Source of the DNA: a virus
Direction: 5' to 3' (one strand)
IMG/VR virus record: IMGVR_UViG_3300025325_000089
Coordinates: 1 to 36,061 of that record
DNA: 36,061 nt
The position numbers were made by a program, and so were the translations under genes. Shown one piece after another: positions 15,048 through 19,773 of this stretch. Below the pieces are notes generated by a model, which was given only the letters and a program-made list of their open reading frames with translations, was not told the origin of the DNA and made no database searches. The stretch's first letter is position 1; each line of letters opens with the position of its first letter.

Positions 15048-15148
15048 AAAGCCTCCGGTTTCAAGTTAGACCAATACTTATAAGGAACGGTTCGAGGTTG
15101 GTTCGCTAGAATTTCCTTATTTCTAGCTTTTTGCCGTTTAGTTAACAT
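15029..15148 (-). CDS. 39-residue basic peptide gene, coupled to exonuclease
   Basis: ATG 15148 is preceded by GAGAAAGGATTTT, a fair ribosome site. The product is MLTKRQKARNKEILANQPRT... and ends WKKKS with TAG; it is highly basic. The last codons carry the GGAGG that serves the exonuclease, and the genes overlap by 19 nt. It is the first frame after the structured RNA at 15181-15390 and could be either a real peptide or a leader for coupled translation. Confidence 0.5.
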   Translation of the reverse strand: MLTKRQKARNKEILANQPRTVPYKYWSNLKPEALWKKKS

Positions 15149-15180
15149 AAAATCCTTTCTCTTTTGCATCGCTTCTAATA

Positions 15181-15390
15181 TCGGTAGTCTCGAACTGGTA
15201 CACCGGCTTTACGGTAGACGACGGGCGGGATTTCTAGGTCTGGGGTTTCGCCTTCCGACCTTCGGTTTACACCTCTTGCTGTCCAGTTACTTGCCAGCTT
15301 TCAAACCGCCACGGACTCCTCTGGTTCGAGACTCCGAAACAGCCCCCCGTAAAAGCGGTTAGCTTAAACCGGACGCAGTTTCGGAAATAT
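15181..15390 (-). ncRNA. Candidate structured RNA in early operon leader
   Basis: The 274 nt between the 59-aa gene and the 39-aa gene are far richer in G+C than the surroundings and hold nested inverted repeats. AGTCTCGAAC (15186-15195) pairs perfectly with GTTCGAGACT (15324-15333), closing a ~128-nt domain. Inside it CGGTTT (15263-15268) pairs with AAACCG (15303-15308), GCTG (15278-15281) with CAGC (15295-15298), and GGTC (15237-15240) with GACC (15257-15260). Directly beside the closing stem, CCGAAAC (15334-15340) pairs with GTTTCGG (15378-15384) around a small CGGTT/AACCG hairpin. I match it to no RNA class I know. Strand is taken from the flanking genes; stems alone do not fix it. Confidence 0.6.
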
Positions 15391-15422
15391 ATTGTTAAGG
15401 TGGTTATCTCTCTCCTAACTCC

Positions 15423-15602
15423 CTAGTGGTAGGCGAAGCGACTATTGCTAATCAACTCCGGCCAAATATCTCTAATCTTTCTAACCGCTACTTGCTCGGC
15501 CGCTCCGTAGTTGCGTTTCTCGTAAAGTCTGTTAATGACCTCTCTATCCTCCGGAGACGCAACGTCTAGAAATAAGCCTTCTAACATTGACCCCTTTCTC
15601 AT
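15423..15602 (-). CDS. Small protein of unknown function
   Basis: ATG 15602 is chosen because AAAGGAAAA lies directly before it; an in-frame TTG at 15641 has no such site. The 59-aa product (MRKGSMLEGLFLDVASPEDR... ...NSRFAYH) is a mixed helical protein with 'YEKRNYGAAEQVAVRKIRDI'. It follows the HTH gene and precedes the structured RNA. No family recognised. Confidence 0.6.
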   Translation of the reverse strand: MRKGSMLEGLFLDVASPEDREVINRLYEKRNYGAAEQVAVRKIRDIWPELISNSRFAYH

Positions 15603-15644
15603 TTTTCCTTTCACCTCACTTTCTACCAAGAATTGTACCAAGTC

Positions 15645-15839
15645 CTAAACCCTTTGTAAACCCCCCAATTTAGGTTCAATCCTGTTCTTTTGCTTCCGGT
15701 AACGCTTATAAATAGCGTACGCGCTAACTCTAAATTGGGGCATTTTTGAAATCTCCCTAAAACTATAACCCTCGGCGTCGTGTAAAATTACAATAAGATT
15801 TCGTTGCCTTTCGTACCTTCTACTCTTTGCTTCTATCAT
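15645..15839 (-). CDS. Small helix-turn-helix DNA-binding protein, probable regulator
   Basis: The 64-aa product has 'QRNLIVILHDAEGYSFREIS' followed by 'MPQFRVSAYAIYKRYRK', a classic helix-turn-helix layout similar to sigma-70 region 4 or resolvase HTH units ('GyS.reIsk....s..avykrYrk'), with basic ends. ATG 15839 is used. There is no Shine-Dalgarno; a TATAAT lies 7 nt before the ATG, which suggests a leaderless message. As first gene of the leftward early operon next to the control region, it is the best candidate for binding the palindromes at 16033-16047 and 16188-16203. Confidence 0.65.
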   Translation of the reverse strand: MIEAKSRRYERQRNLIVILHDAEGYSFREISKMPQFRVSAYAIYKRYRKQKNRIEPKLGGLQRV

Positions 15840-15846
15840 CAACTGT

Positions 15847-15852
15847 ATTATA
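15847..15852 (-). promoter_or_regulatory. -10 box of early leftward promoter
   Basis: TATAAT reads on the minus strand within GTATATAATAC, ending 7 nt before the HTH gene ATG, so transcription would begin at or next to the start codon. The -35 region is poor (no TTGACA at 17 nt), which would allow control by an activator. Confidence 0.45.
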
Positions 15853-16008
15853 TACCCCTTGTCTACCCTAAGCGAGTTTTTCGAAATTTTTTCGTTTTTG
15901 TTTTCTTTTTAAGAATAAAAAAAGGTTAATACTGTTCTTACAGGTTTTCTTTATTTCCTACCGCTTAGAAGGTCTTGAAAGGGGTTGAGTGTTAGAGAAG
16001 GGGAAAAC

Positions 16009-16038
16009 TTGACAAACGCCGGTTTTTTCAATTATACT
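16009..16038 (+). promoter_or_regulatory. Strong sigma-70-type promoter on plus strand
   Basis: A consensus TTGACA (16009-16014), an 18-nt spacer and TATACT (16033-16038) make the best promoter in the window. Start of transcription would be near 16045. It points right, against nearly all genes, and no coding frame with a ribosome site follows before the terminator at 16120-16149. The -10 box is part of the palindrome TATACT-AAT-AGTATA. Confidence 0.7.
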
Positions 16039-16047
16039 AATAGTATA
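16033..16047. promoter_or_regulatory. Palindromic operator candidate overlapping -10 box
   Basis: TATACT AAT AGTATA is a perfect inverted repeat with a 3-nt centre covering the -10 box and the expected start of transcription of the plus-strand promoter. A protein bound here would block the promoter. Confidence 0.45.
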
Positions 16048-16149
16048 TCTACCTTTTTTAATGAGCTAAAAAGGGATTAGAAAGTTTATTTTTGTTGCAA
16101 CAATTTTTTCCTACCGCTTGAAACCATCTTAACGGGTGGTTTCCTTTTT
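16045..16149 (+). ncRNA. Candidate ~105-nt small RNA
   Basis: It is bounded by the TTGACA/TATACT promoter and an intrinsic terminator. Inside are CCTTTTT...AAAAAGG (stem around TAATGAGCT) and the palindrome TTGTTGCAACAA. No frame of useful length with a ribosome site is present. It could act as an antisense or decoy regulator at the control region, or as a replication primer RNA; function is inference. Confidence 0.5.
16120..16149 (+). terminator. Intrinsic terminator of the plus-strand small RNA
   Basis: GAAACCATC (16120-16128), a 6-nt loop and GGTGGTTTC (16135-16143) form a 9-bp stem with one U-G pair, followed by C and five T (16145-16149). Confidence 0.75.
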
Positions 16150-16187
16150 GTCTAGTCAGATTATTTAGTATCTCAATAACGAAAAAT

Positions 16188-16203
16188 ATACTATATATAG
16201 TAT
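16188..16203. promoter_or_regulatory. 16-bp perfect palindrome
   Basis: ATACTATATATAGTAT is a perfect 16-bp palindrome. Its half-sites ATACT/AGTAT are the same as in the palindrome at 16033-16047, with a wider centre. Likely a second binding site for the same regulator; it also contains TATACT on both strands. Confidence 0.45.
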
Positions 16204-16212
16204 TAAAAGAAG

Positions 16213-16347
16213 GGGTGAAGGCTAGCATTAAGCTAGACGAAACCCGCCCCGAAGTTTCGTTGTTACCTTCACCCAGTAGTTGTCTGGCGGGTGAGAAGCC
16301 GGCTAAGACGGCGGGGGTGCGGTCTTATAACCTGCCGACTCTCACCC
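16213..16347. ncRNA. Two tandem structured elements with related closing stems
   Basis: Element A: GGGTGAAGG (16213-16221) pairs with CCTTCACCC (16266-16274). It encloses two hairpins, CTAGC/GCTAG (16222-16226/16232-16236) and CGAAAC/GTTTCG (16238-16243/16254-16259), giving a three-way junction. Element B: GGGTGAGA (16289-16296) pairs with TCTCACCC (16340-16347) and encloses TAAGAC/GTCTTA (16304-16309/16322-16327). The region is GC-rich in an AT-rich setting. On the minus strand, element A ends in CCTTCACCCC then TTCTTTT, so it could also end the transcript of the gene at 16357. It may be a tandem RNA or a replication-origin structure. Confidence 0.5.
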
Positions 16348-16356
16348 ATAAGAAAG

Positions 16357-16617
16357 CTACCCCACCGACTCTATTCGGGCGATAGCAGTTTCCAAGCCAA
16401 TTTCTCCTCCTCTATATTCGGAGACGGTAGCGATAACAAAATCTGCGTAAGCTCGCGCCTCCGGATAGGACTCGACCAAATCCCGATAGCAAGCGTAGAG
16501 GCCGTTAGCCAGAACACGCTCGCCGACCAGAGATTTGTCCACCAAAGGTGTGTCAAGTACGAGTAGGTAGTGGACAGCCACGCAGCATACTCGTCGCAGC
16601 AACTCTTGGTAGTCAAT
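16357..16617 (-). CDS. Unknown small protein, probable non-ATG start
   Basis: This frame gives the most protein-like product here: 'LVGERVLANGLYACYRDLVE', 'SYPEARAYADFVIATV' and a helical C-terminus. There is no ATG. AGAAGGGAG at the end of the gene upstream fits an ATT at 16617 (86 aa, spacing ~9) or an in-frame TTG at 16602 (81 aa). An overlapping frame that uses TTG 16616 is less convincing, being rich in Trp and Ser without order. Its GC content is clearly higher than its neighbours', a sign of different origin. Function unknown. Confidence 0.45.
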   Translation of the reverse strand: MDYQELLRRVCCVAVHYLLVLDTPLVDKSLVGERVLANGLYACYRDLVESYPEARAYADFVIATVSEYRGGEIGLETAIARIESVG

Positions 16618-16623
16618 GACTGC

Positions 16624-16767
16624 TCACTCCCTTCTATTTTTTAAGTAACTATTTATTAGGTCTCTTATTAAAATTAAGGTATCTATTCGGCGCTTCTCGT
16701 CGTTCCAGAAGAACCTTAGATTTTCGATATACTTATCTAAAAATACAGTAAAATCGTCATCCTCCAT
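16624..16767 (-). CDS. Small charged protein of unknown function
   Basis: ATG 16767 lies 7 nt after AAGGG and inside the end of the HNH gene. The 47-aa product (MEDDDFTVFLDKYIENLRFF... ...YLKNRRE) has an acidic head and a basic tail. Its last codons supply the ribosome site for the next gene. Confidence 0.55.
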   Translation of the reverse strand: MEDDDFTVFLDKYIENLRFFWNDEKRRIDTLILIRDLINSYLKNRRE

Positions 16768-17086
16768 CGCCTAGCCCTTTTATTATATTCTTATAATCTA
16801 TTTTTTTATGGTAATCGACCGCCCGCTTTTTAAGTAGAGTATATGCTTTTTTCCCGATTGTGTTAATAACGTAGTTTTCCCACTCGATAGGCCGGTTAGT
16901 AAAATAGATATGGCAGGACTGGCAAAGACATAGAGCGTTTTTTAGGTTGTGCCGGATTTGCTTATAACTCCGGCTAATAATATGGGCACATTGGAGATTG
17001 TTTTTACTTCTGCACCTATGACAAACTCCGGCGCTTCTTATCTTTAGAGAAAATAGTTCGTCAGCTTTTTTTAGCGGGGTTTTCAT
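16757..17086 (-). CDS. HNH endonuclease
   Basis: Zinc ligands C22 and C25 in 'GVCHRCRSKNNLQCAHIISR' (with H35 in the 'AHI' motif), 'HNLKNALCLC' (Asn ~47-50) and 'CQSCHIYFTN' (C55, C58, H59) form a complete HNH/treble-clef nuclease. At 109 aa it is a free-standing small HNH protein such as those found near phage packaging or replication genes. Here it is far from TerL, so a packaging role is less obvious; host DNA nicking or homing is possible. Confidence 0.85.
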   Translation of the reverse strand: MKTPLKKADELFSLKIRSAGVCHRCRSKNNLQCAHIISRSYKQIRHNLKNALCLCQSCHIYFTNRPIEWENYVINTIGKKAYTLLKKRAVDYHKKIDYKNIIKGLGDGG

Positions 17087-17116
17087 TGAGGATTTTTTTG
17101 ACGTTGAAAAGCAAAG

Positions 17117-17248
17117 TTACCAAATCAACGTTACTACGCGGATTAAGATTGCAGAAATAAGTATTAGGAAAGCTAGCAGACTTACCAAACCTAAAACTGC
17201 CGTTATAAAAACTATTTTTCCAATCCACTTTAAGCCGTTGTCCCACAC
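17117..17248 (-). CDS. Small single-span membrane protein
   Basis: GTG 17248 opens a 43-aa frame: MWDNGLKWIG, then ~25 hydrophobic residues (VFITAVLGLVSLLAFLILIS) and a short IRVVTLIW tail. It is in the same frame as the transglycosylase stop 45 nt upstream, so low-level read-through would attach a membrane anchor. There is no clear ribosome site. An overlapping 61-aa frame in another phase (17061-17246) lacks order. As it follows lysis genes, a spanin- or holin-like accessory role is possible but unproven. Confidence 0.4.
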   Translation of the reverse strand: MWDNGLKWIGKIVFITAVLGLVSLLAFLILISAILIRVVTLIW

Positions 17249-17293
17249 AATTAAATTTACTACTAATCGGGAAGTTTGCGCAATAGGTGGGGG

Positions 17294-17914
17294 TTAAATA
17301 AAGCCGGCTTGTTTAGAACAAGTAGGCCAAGCGTACCAAGCCCAAGCAACACCGCGTTGGGCTTTTCTAGCGTCCCAAATCTGCTTAGCAACTTTAATGT
17401 TAAAAACGGGGTCGGCTAATTGTTCTCGACTATATCCGTGATTATCGGCTACTTGAAAGAGTCCGTAATTGTGTTGATTATAGGCGGCATCGTAACCGTC
17501 TGCCCAATTATTATATCCGCTCTCGCACATAATAAGGTCGTGGAAGCGTGCATCTTCCCACCAAACGCTATAAATAAGTTTTAGTACCTGGGTATTATTT
17601 GTAGATAAAAACCTTACTTGGGGCTTCTGGTAGGCTACGGCTAGTCTAATTTCTTCGGCGCGTCTTGCTTTAACTATTTTAATTTCTTTAACCTGTTTCT
17701 CTAATTTCTTTAATTTTTGCTCTAGAAGTTTATCTTGGTCTTGAAGTTTTTTATTTGTTTCTCTTAACTCTTGGTTCTGCTTCTCCACTTCTCTACTCTC
17801 GGCTCTTATAGAAGCCGAATTTCTACCCTCGATAATTAAGGCTAGGGTAATAAGTAGAAGGAAAATTATCACGAACCGAAGCTGGTTCGCTAAAACAGGT
17901 TTAAGTTTTATCAT
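17294..17914 (-). CDS. Membrane-anchored transglycosylase/lysozyme-like protein
   Basis: Residues ~11-29 (QLRFVIIFLLLITLALIIEG) form one N-terminal membrane span; ~36-85 is a charged coiled coil; the C-terminal domain has 'LIMCESGYNNWADG' (catalytic-type Glu ~131), 'NYGLFQVADNHGY' and 'DPVFNIKVAKQIW', the pattern of SLT/Rpf-like muralytic domains. Cys130 and Cys199 could form a disulphide. The protein would sit in the membrane with its lytic domain outside. It is separated from the other lysis genes by the plus-strand insert and has its own -10 box. It may aid lysis, or act at entry if packaged. Confidence 0.75.
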   Translation of the reverse strand: MIKLKPVLANQLRFVIIFLLLITLALIIEGRNSASIRAESREVEKQNQELRETNKKLQDQDKLLEQKLKKLEKQVKEIKIVKARRAEEIRLAVAYQKPQVRFLSTNNTQVLKLIYSVWWEDARFHDLIMCESGYNNWADGYDAAYNQHNYGLFQVADNHGYSREQLADPVFNIKVAKQIWDARKAQRGVAWAWYAWPTCSKQAGFI

Positions 17915-17989
17915 ATTGGCTCGTTTTACAGTTCGAGCCGAACTGATATACCTTAGACATCTAGAAAGATGCTTTTACTGTTAGTCTAT

Positions 17990-17995
17990 ATTATA
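17990..17995 (-). promoter_or_regulatory. -10 box for transglycosylase gene
   Basis: TATAAT on the minus strand lies ~75 nt upstream of the ATG at 17914; no good -35 is seen. Between it and the gene is a GGCTCG/CGAGCC hairpin (about 17920-17941). On the plus strand the same AT-rich patch holds TATACT (17992-17997), a possible -10 for the acidic gene. Confidence 0.35.
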
Positions 17996-18006
17996 CTATA
18001 AAGAGC

Positions 18007-18053
18007 AAAAAAGTACGCCTTTCACCAAAAATATACGATACTAGCGTACTTTT
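18007..18053. terminator. Bidirectional terminator-like hairpin
   Basis: AAAAGTACGC (18009-18018) and GCGTACTTTT (18044-18053) form a perfect 10-bp stem around a 25-nt loop. On the minus strand the stem ends in six T, as expected for ending the late tail/lysis message. On the plus strand it ends ...CTTTTATTTT. It lies between the acidic plus-strand gene and the transglycosylase promoter. Confidence 0.55.
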
Positions 18054-18080
18054 ATTTTGAACTTAAAAGGAGGTGATATT

Positions 18081-18212
18081 ATGTTTGACGACGACCCAAA
18101 GATTAACGGCGAAACTAACGGCGAAGAAACTCCTGTAGCAGACGAAACCGGAGATAAACCCGAAGGTGAGGCCGAAGCAGAAACCGGAGAAGGTGAAGAA
18201 AAGGACGAATAG
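18081..18212 (+). CDS. Very acidic 43-residue protein, opposite strand
   Basis: AAAAGGAGGTGATATT directly before ATG 18081 is one of the strongest ribosome sites in the window. The product starts MFDDDPKINGETNGEE and ends EGEEKDE; about 18 of 43 residues are Asp/Glu with only three Lys and no aromatic residue after Phe2. It is the only convincing plus-strand protein gene and is followed by a 10-bp hairpin. It has the look of a 'moron': an independent unit between lysis genes. DNA mimicry or anti-restriction/anti-host function is one idea from the charge; there is no homology evidence. Confidence 0.6.
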   Translation: MFDDDPKINGETNGEETPVADETGDKPEGEAEAETGEGEEKDE

Positions 18213-18247
18213 TGCTATAATAGTTTTAATCCTTTTCTCTTTTACTT

Positions 18248-18281
18248 AGTCGCCCCTTTTTGCATCGTTGGAGGGGCGACT
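18248..18281 (+). terminator. Hairpin after the acidic gene
   Basis: AGTCGCCCCT (18248-18257) pairs perfectly with AGGGGCGACT (18272-18281), 14-nt loop, followed by TTGTATTTG. The U-tract is interrupted, so ending of transcription may be partial, allowing read-through into the micro-frame that follows. The right arm contains the GGAGG that could serve the TTG at 18282, so the hairpin would also hide that ribosome site. Confidence 0.45.
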
Positions 18282-18383
18282 TTGTATTTGATATACTTTG
18301 TTATTGTTTTACCGGTAGCGGTAAAAGTATATAAAACTATATCAAGAAAAGCAAAAGCCCGAACTAGACAGGGAAGGAGGTGA
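18282..18383 (+). CDS. Possible 33-residue membrane peptide, TTG start
   Basis: TTG 18282 lies 7 nt after GGAGG and opens a frame encoding a hydrophobic head (YLIYFVIVLPVAVKVY) and a basic tail (RKAKARTRQGRR), ending at TGA 18381. The layout is like small toxins or holin-type peptides. It lies between two plus-strand hairpins. Coding status is uncertain because the frame is short and the start is not ATG. Confidence 0.3.
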   Translation: MYLIYFVIVLPVAVKVYKTISRKAKARTRQGRR

Positions 18384-18419
18384 CGAAGTTCAGGCTATTT
18401 GCTATATCTGACAGGCTTC

Positions 18420-18441
18420 GGGTATTTATATACCCTTTTTT
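18420..18441 (+). terminator. Intrinsic terminator of plus-strand insert
   Basis: GGGTAT (18420-18425), loop TTAT, ATACCC (18430-18435), then six T. A competing pairing of CCCGAA (~18359-18364) with TTCGGG (~18417-18422) would break the terminator stem, a possible attenuation switch. The stretch between (18384-18419) has a second GGAAGGAGGTGA motif with no start codon at proper spacing. Confidence 0.6.
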
Positions 18442-18458
18442 ACCACTTACTAATACTA

Positions 18459-18692
18459 CTACTTTTTTATATTACTTGCGAACTCCCTAATCACGGTAAT
18501 AATACCTGCGGTTCTAAGTCCCCATAAAGACCCTGCAACGATGCTATTATCGGCAGGTAGGTTATATATAAGCGCTCCGGCTACGGCCGCTACGACGATT
18601 GTAGCGACACCAGTAATCTTCTTAGGGAAGATTAGCTGCGCACCTTTAACGACAGCTACTAGAACCGGCGCAAGTTCGATTAAATCTACCAT
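18459..18692 (-). CDS. Holin
   Basis: This 77-aa protein has two hydrophobic stretches (LAPVLVAVVKGAQLIF and ITGVATIVVAAVAGALIYNL) and a basic end (FASNIKK), the size and layout of small phage holins that open the inner membrane. It follows the endolysin gene by 14 nt and has AAGGTGGTGA upstream of ATG 18692. Function is inferred from topology and position. Confidence 0.7.
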   Translation of the reverse strand: MVDLIELAPVLVAVVKGAQLIFPKKITGVATIVVAAVAGALIYNLPADNSIVAGSLWGLRTAGIITVIREFASNIKK

Positions 18693-18706
18693 CTTTTATC
18701 ACCACC

Positions 18707-19318
18707 TTACTTGACTCTTAACTTCCAACCTATTCTAATTAAGTTTGGGTTAGTCGCTAAGGAGGGGTATCTAGATTTATTCAAAACTACTAATCTTTGC
18801 CAAGTAGTTTTATAGCGTGAGGCAATTAAAGATAGAGTATCGCCGGACTTAATCGTATAGTAAACGATAGTCGGCGGTTTAGGTTTTGGCTTAGGTACTG
18901 GTTTAGGGGCAGGTTTAGGTATTAGAACCCTCGGTCTTAGTATACCTAAAATACCTCTATAAGAGTGTCCTTGTAAGTGAGAAGGGGAGTTAGGCGGCCA
19001 GTTCTGGTCGAAGCCGGTAAAACTAAATAGATTTCCTTTAACGAAGATATCTGTATGACCCCAACGCGGGTCGGCAGGAGAACCGCCCCAGATAATTATA
19101 TCGCCGGCTTTAGGGACGTTAGTTAAAGTCTTTTTATATTTTAGGAAGTATTTAGAAGGGGCGTTAGCGAAAAGATTAACAGCGTTACCCCAGATTGGCG
19201 GATAACCTAGATTTTTAATCCAGTATTGGACTATATCTACACACTGGGCGCCATACCATTTATCAAAATCTGCATATTTTCCGTTCCACCTAGAGATAAA
19301 CTTAGATAGGCTAACCAT
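18707..19318 (-). CDS. Endolysin: CHAP amidase/peptidase with LysM wall-binding domain
   Basis: The N-terminal CHAP domain has '[12 protein letters not shown]' (catalytic Cys26), '[10 protein letters not shown]' and 'RWGHTDIFV' (catalytic His88). A Pro/Lys linker (~134-149, repeated PKP) leads to a LysM domain, '[20 protein letters not shown]' (~153 on), ending in '[12 protein letters not shown]'. The protein (203 aa) has no signal peptide, so it relies on the holin for export. Domain order is typical for phages of hosts with exposed peptidoglycan. Confidence 0.9.
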   Translation of the reverse strand: MVSLSKFISRWNGKYADFDKWYGAQCVDIVQYWIKNLGYPPIWGNAVNLFANAPSKYFLKYKKTLTNVPKAGDIIIWGGSPADPRWGHTDIFVKGNLFSFTGFDQNWPPNSPSHLQGHSYRGILGILRPRVLIPKPAPKPVPKPKPKPPTIVYYTIKSGDTLSLIASRYKTTWQRLVVLNKSRYPSLATNPNLIRIGWKLRVK

Positions 19319-19337
19319 TTATTTTATTATATCACCC

Positions 19338-19760
19338 CTACGGTAATTTTAATTTGCCTTCTCGCATATCCTTTATAAACTTTATCGCCTCGTTCTGTAC
19401 TAACTTACCGTTCTCGGTATTTTTAACTAAAAGTTCTAGGGTGTTTTTTAATTCTCCGGCGGGGCCAAATAGTTTAGTATATTCTTCGACCTTCTTAAAA
19501 AGCTCTTGGTTTACACCTTCTAGCTTACCTATTTTTTGCTGTAAATCGTTTACTTGAACTTGTAGGGTTTCGCGTGACGACCTCTCTGCGTTTAATTGTC
19601 CTGTTAGGGTGGCGATTAACTCCCGATTGGCGTTATGCAGTTTTTCTTCGGCCTTATCGATACCGGCAAAGAAATTCCTATAACCGTAAGCGATAGAGAA
19701 AATTACCGCTCCTATCCCTAGAAGTGTATTCGGATGAAAGATAATTTCAAAGATACCCAT
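19338..19760 (-). CDS. Membrane-anchored coiled-coil protein, possible lysis accessory
   Basis: One membrane span near the N-terminus (PNTLLGIGAVIFSIAYGY) is followed by a ~100-residue heptad-like coiled coil ('AEEKLHNANRELIATLTGQL', 'LQVQVNDLQQKIGKLEGVNQ'). 140 aa. Size and layout recall the inner-membrane spanin/Rz type or haemolysin-XhlA-like phage proteins, but no family motif is visible. It lies directly before the endolysin. Confidence 0.55.
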   Translation of the reverse strand: MGIFEIIFHPNTLLGIGAVIFSIAYGYRNFFAGIDKAEEKLHNANRELIATLTGQLNAERSSRETLQVQVNDLQQKIGKLEGVNQELFKKVEEYTKLFGPAGELKNTLELLVKNTENGKLVQNEAIKFIKDMREGKLKLP

Positions 19761-19773
19761 TATTAAGACTATA

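Larger units (their letters stand above)
15954..16119. repeat. 13-nt direct repeat in the control region
   Basis: TTTCCTACCGCTT occurs at 15954-15966 and again at 16107-16119, 153 nt apart, on either side of the TTGACA/TATACT promoter. The second copy sits just ahead of the terminator of the short plus-strand RNA. It could be a protein-binding site or a replication iteron; two copies are too few to decide. Confidence 0.4.

Noticed and set aside
15324-15333. tRNA T-arm-like GTTCGAGAC in the structured RNA region
   Set aside because: No acceptor, D or anticodon arms fit around it on either strand; the motif is explained by its 10-bp partner at 15186-15195.
15181-15390. RNase P RNA, tmRNA or group I intron
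   Set aside because: Short look-alikes (AGGAGTCCG, AAACCG) exist but the required conserved cores and order are missing.
16273-16355. 26-codon minus frame (MGESRQVIRP...) through element B
   Set aside because: No proper ribosome spacing, and it coincides with the stem-loop structures; more likely chance.
16291-16566. 91-codon plus-strand frame over the GC-rich block
   Set aside because: It runs through the structured elements and opposite the better 16357-16617 frame, is Arg/Ser-rich without order and has no ribosome site.
16371-16616. 81-codon minus frame starting TTG 16616
   Set aside because: It overlaps 16357-16617 fully in another phase; the Trp/Ser/Thr-rich product looks like a shadow frame, although its TTG is near AGAAGGGAG, so some doubt remains.
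17061-17246. 61-codon minus frame before the HNH gene
   Set aside because: The alternate frame gives a clear membrane segment, while this one lacks order and overlaps the HNH start by 26 nt without a ribosome site.
18397-18530. Hydrophobic plus-strand frame starting TTG near 18397
   Set aside because: The GGAGG is 18 nt away, the frame crosses a terminator and runs antisense into the holin gene.
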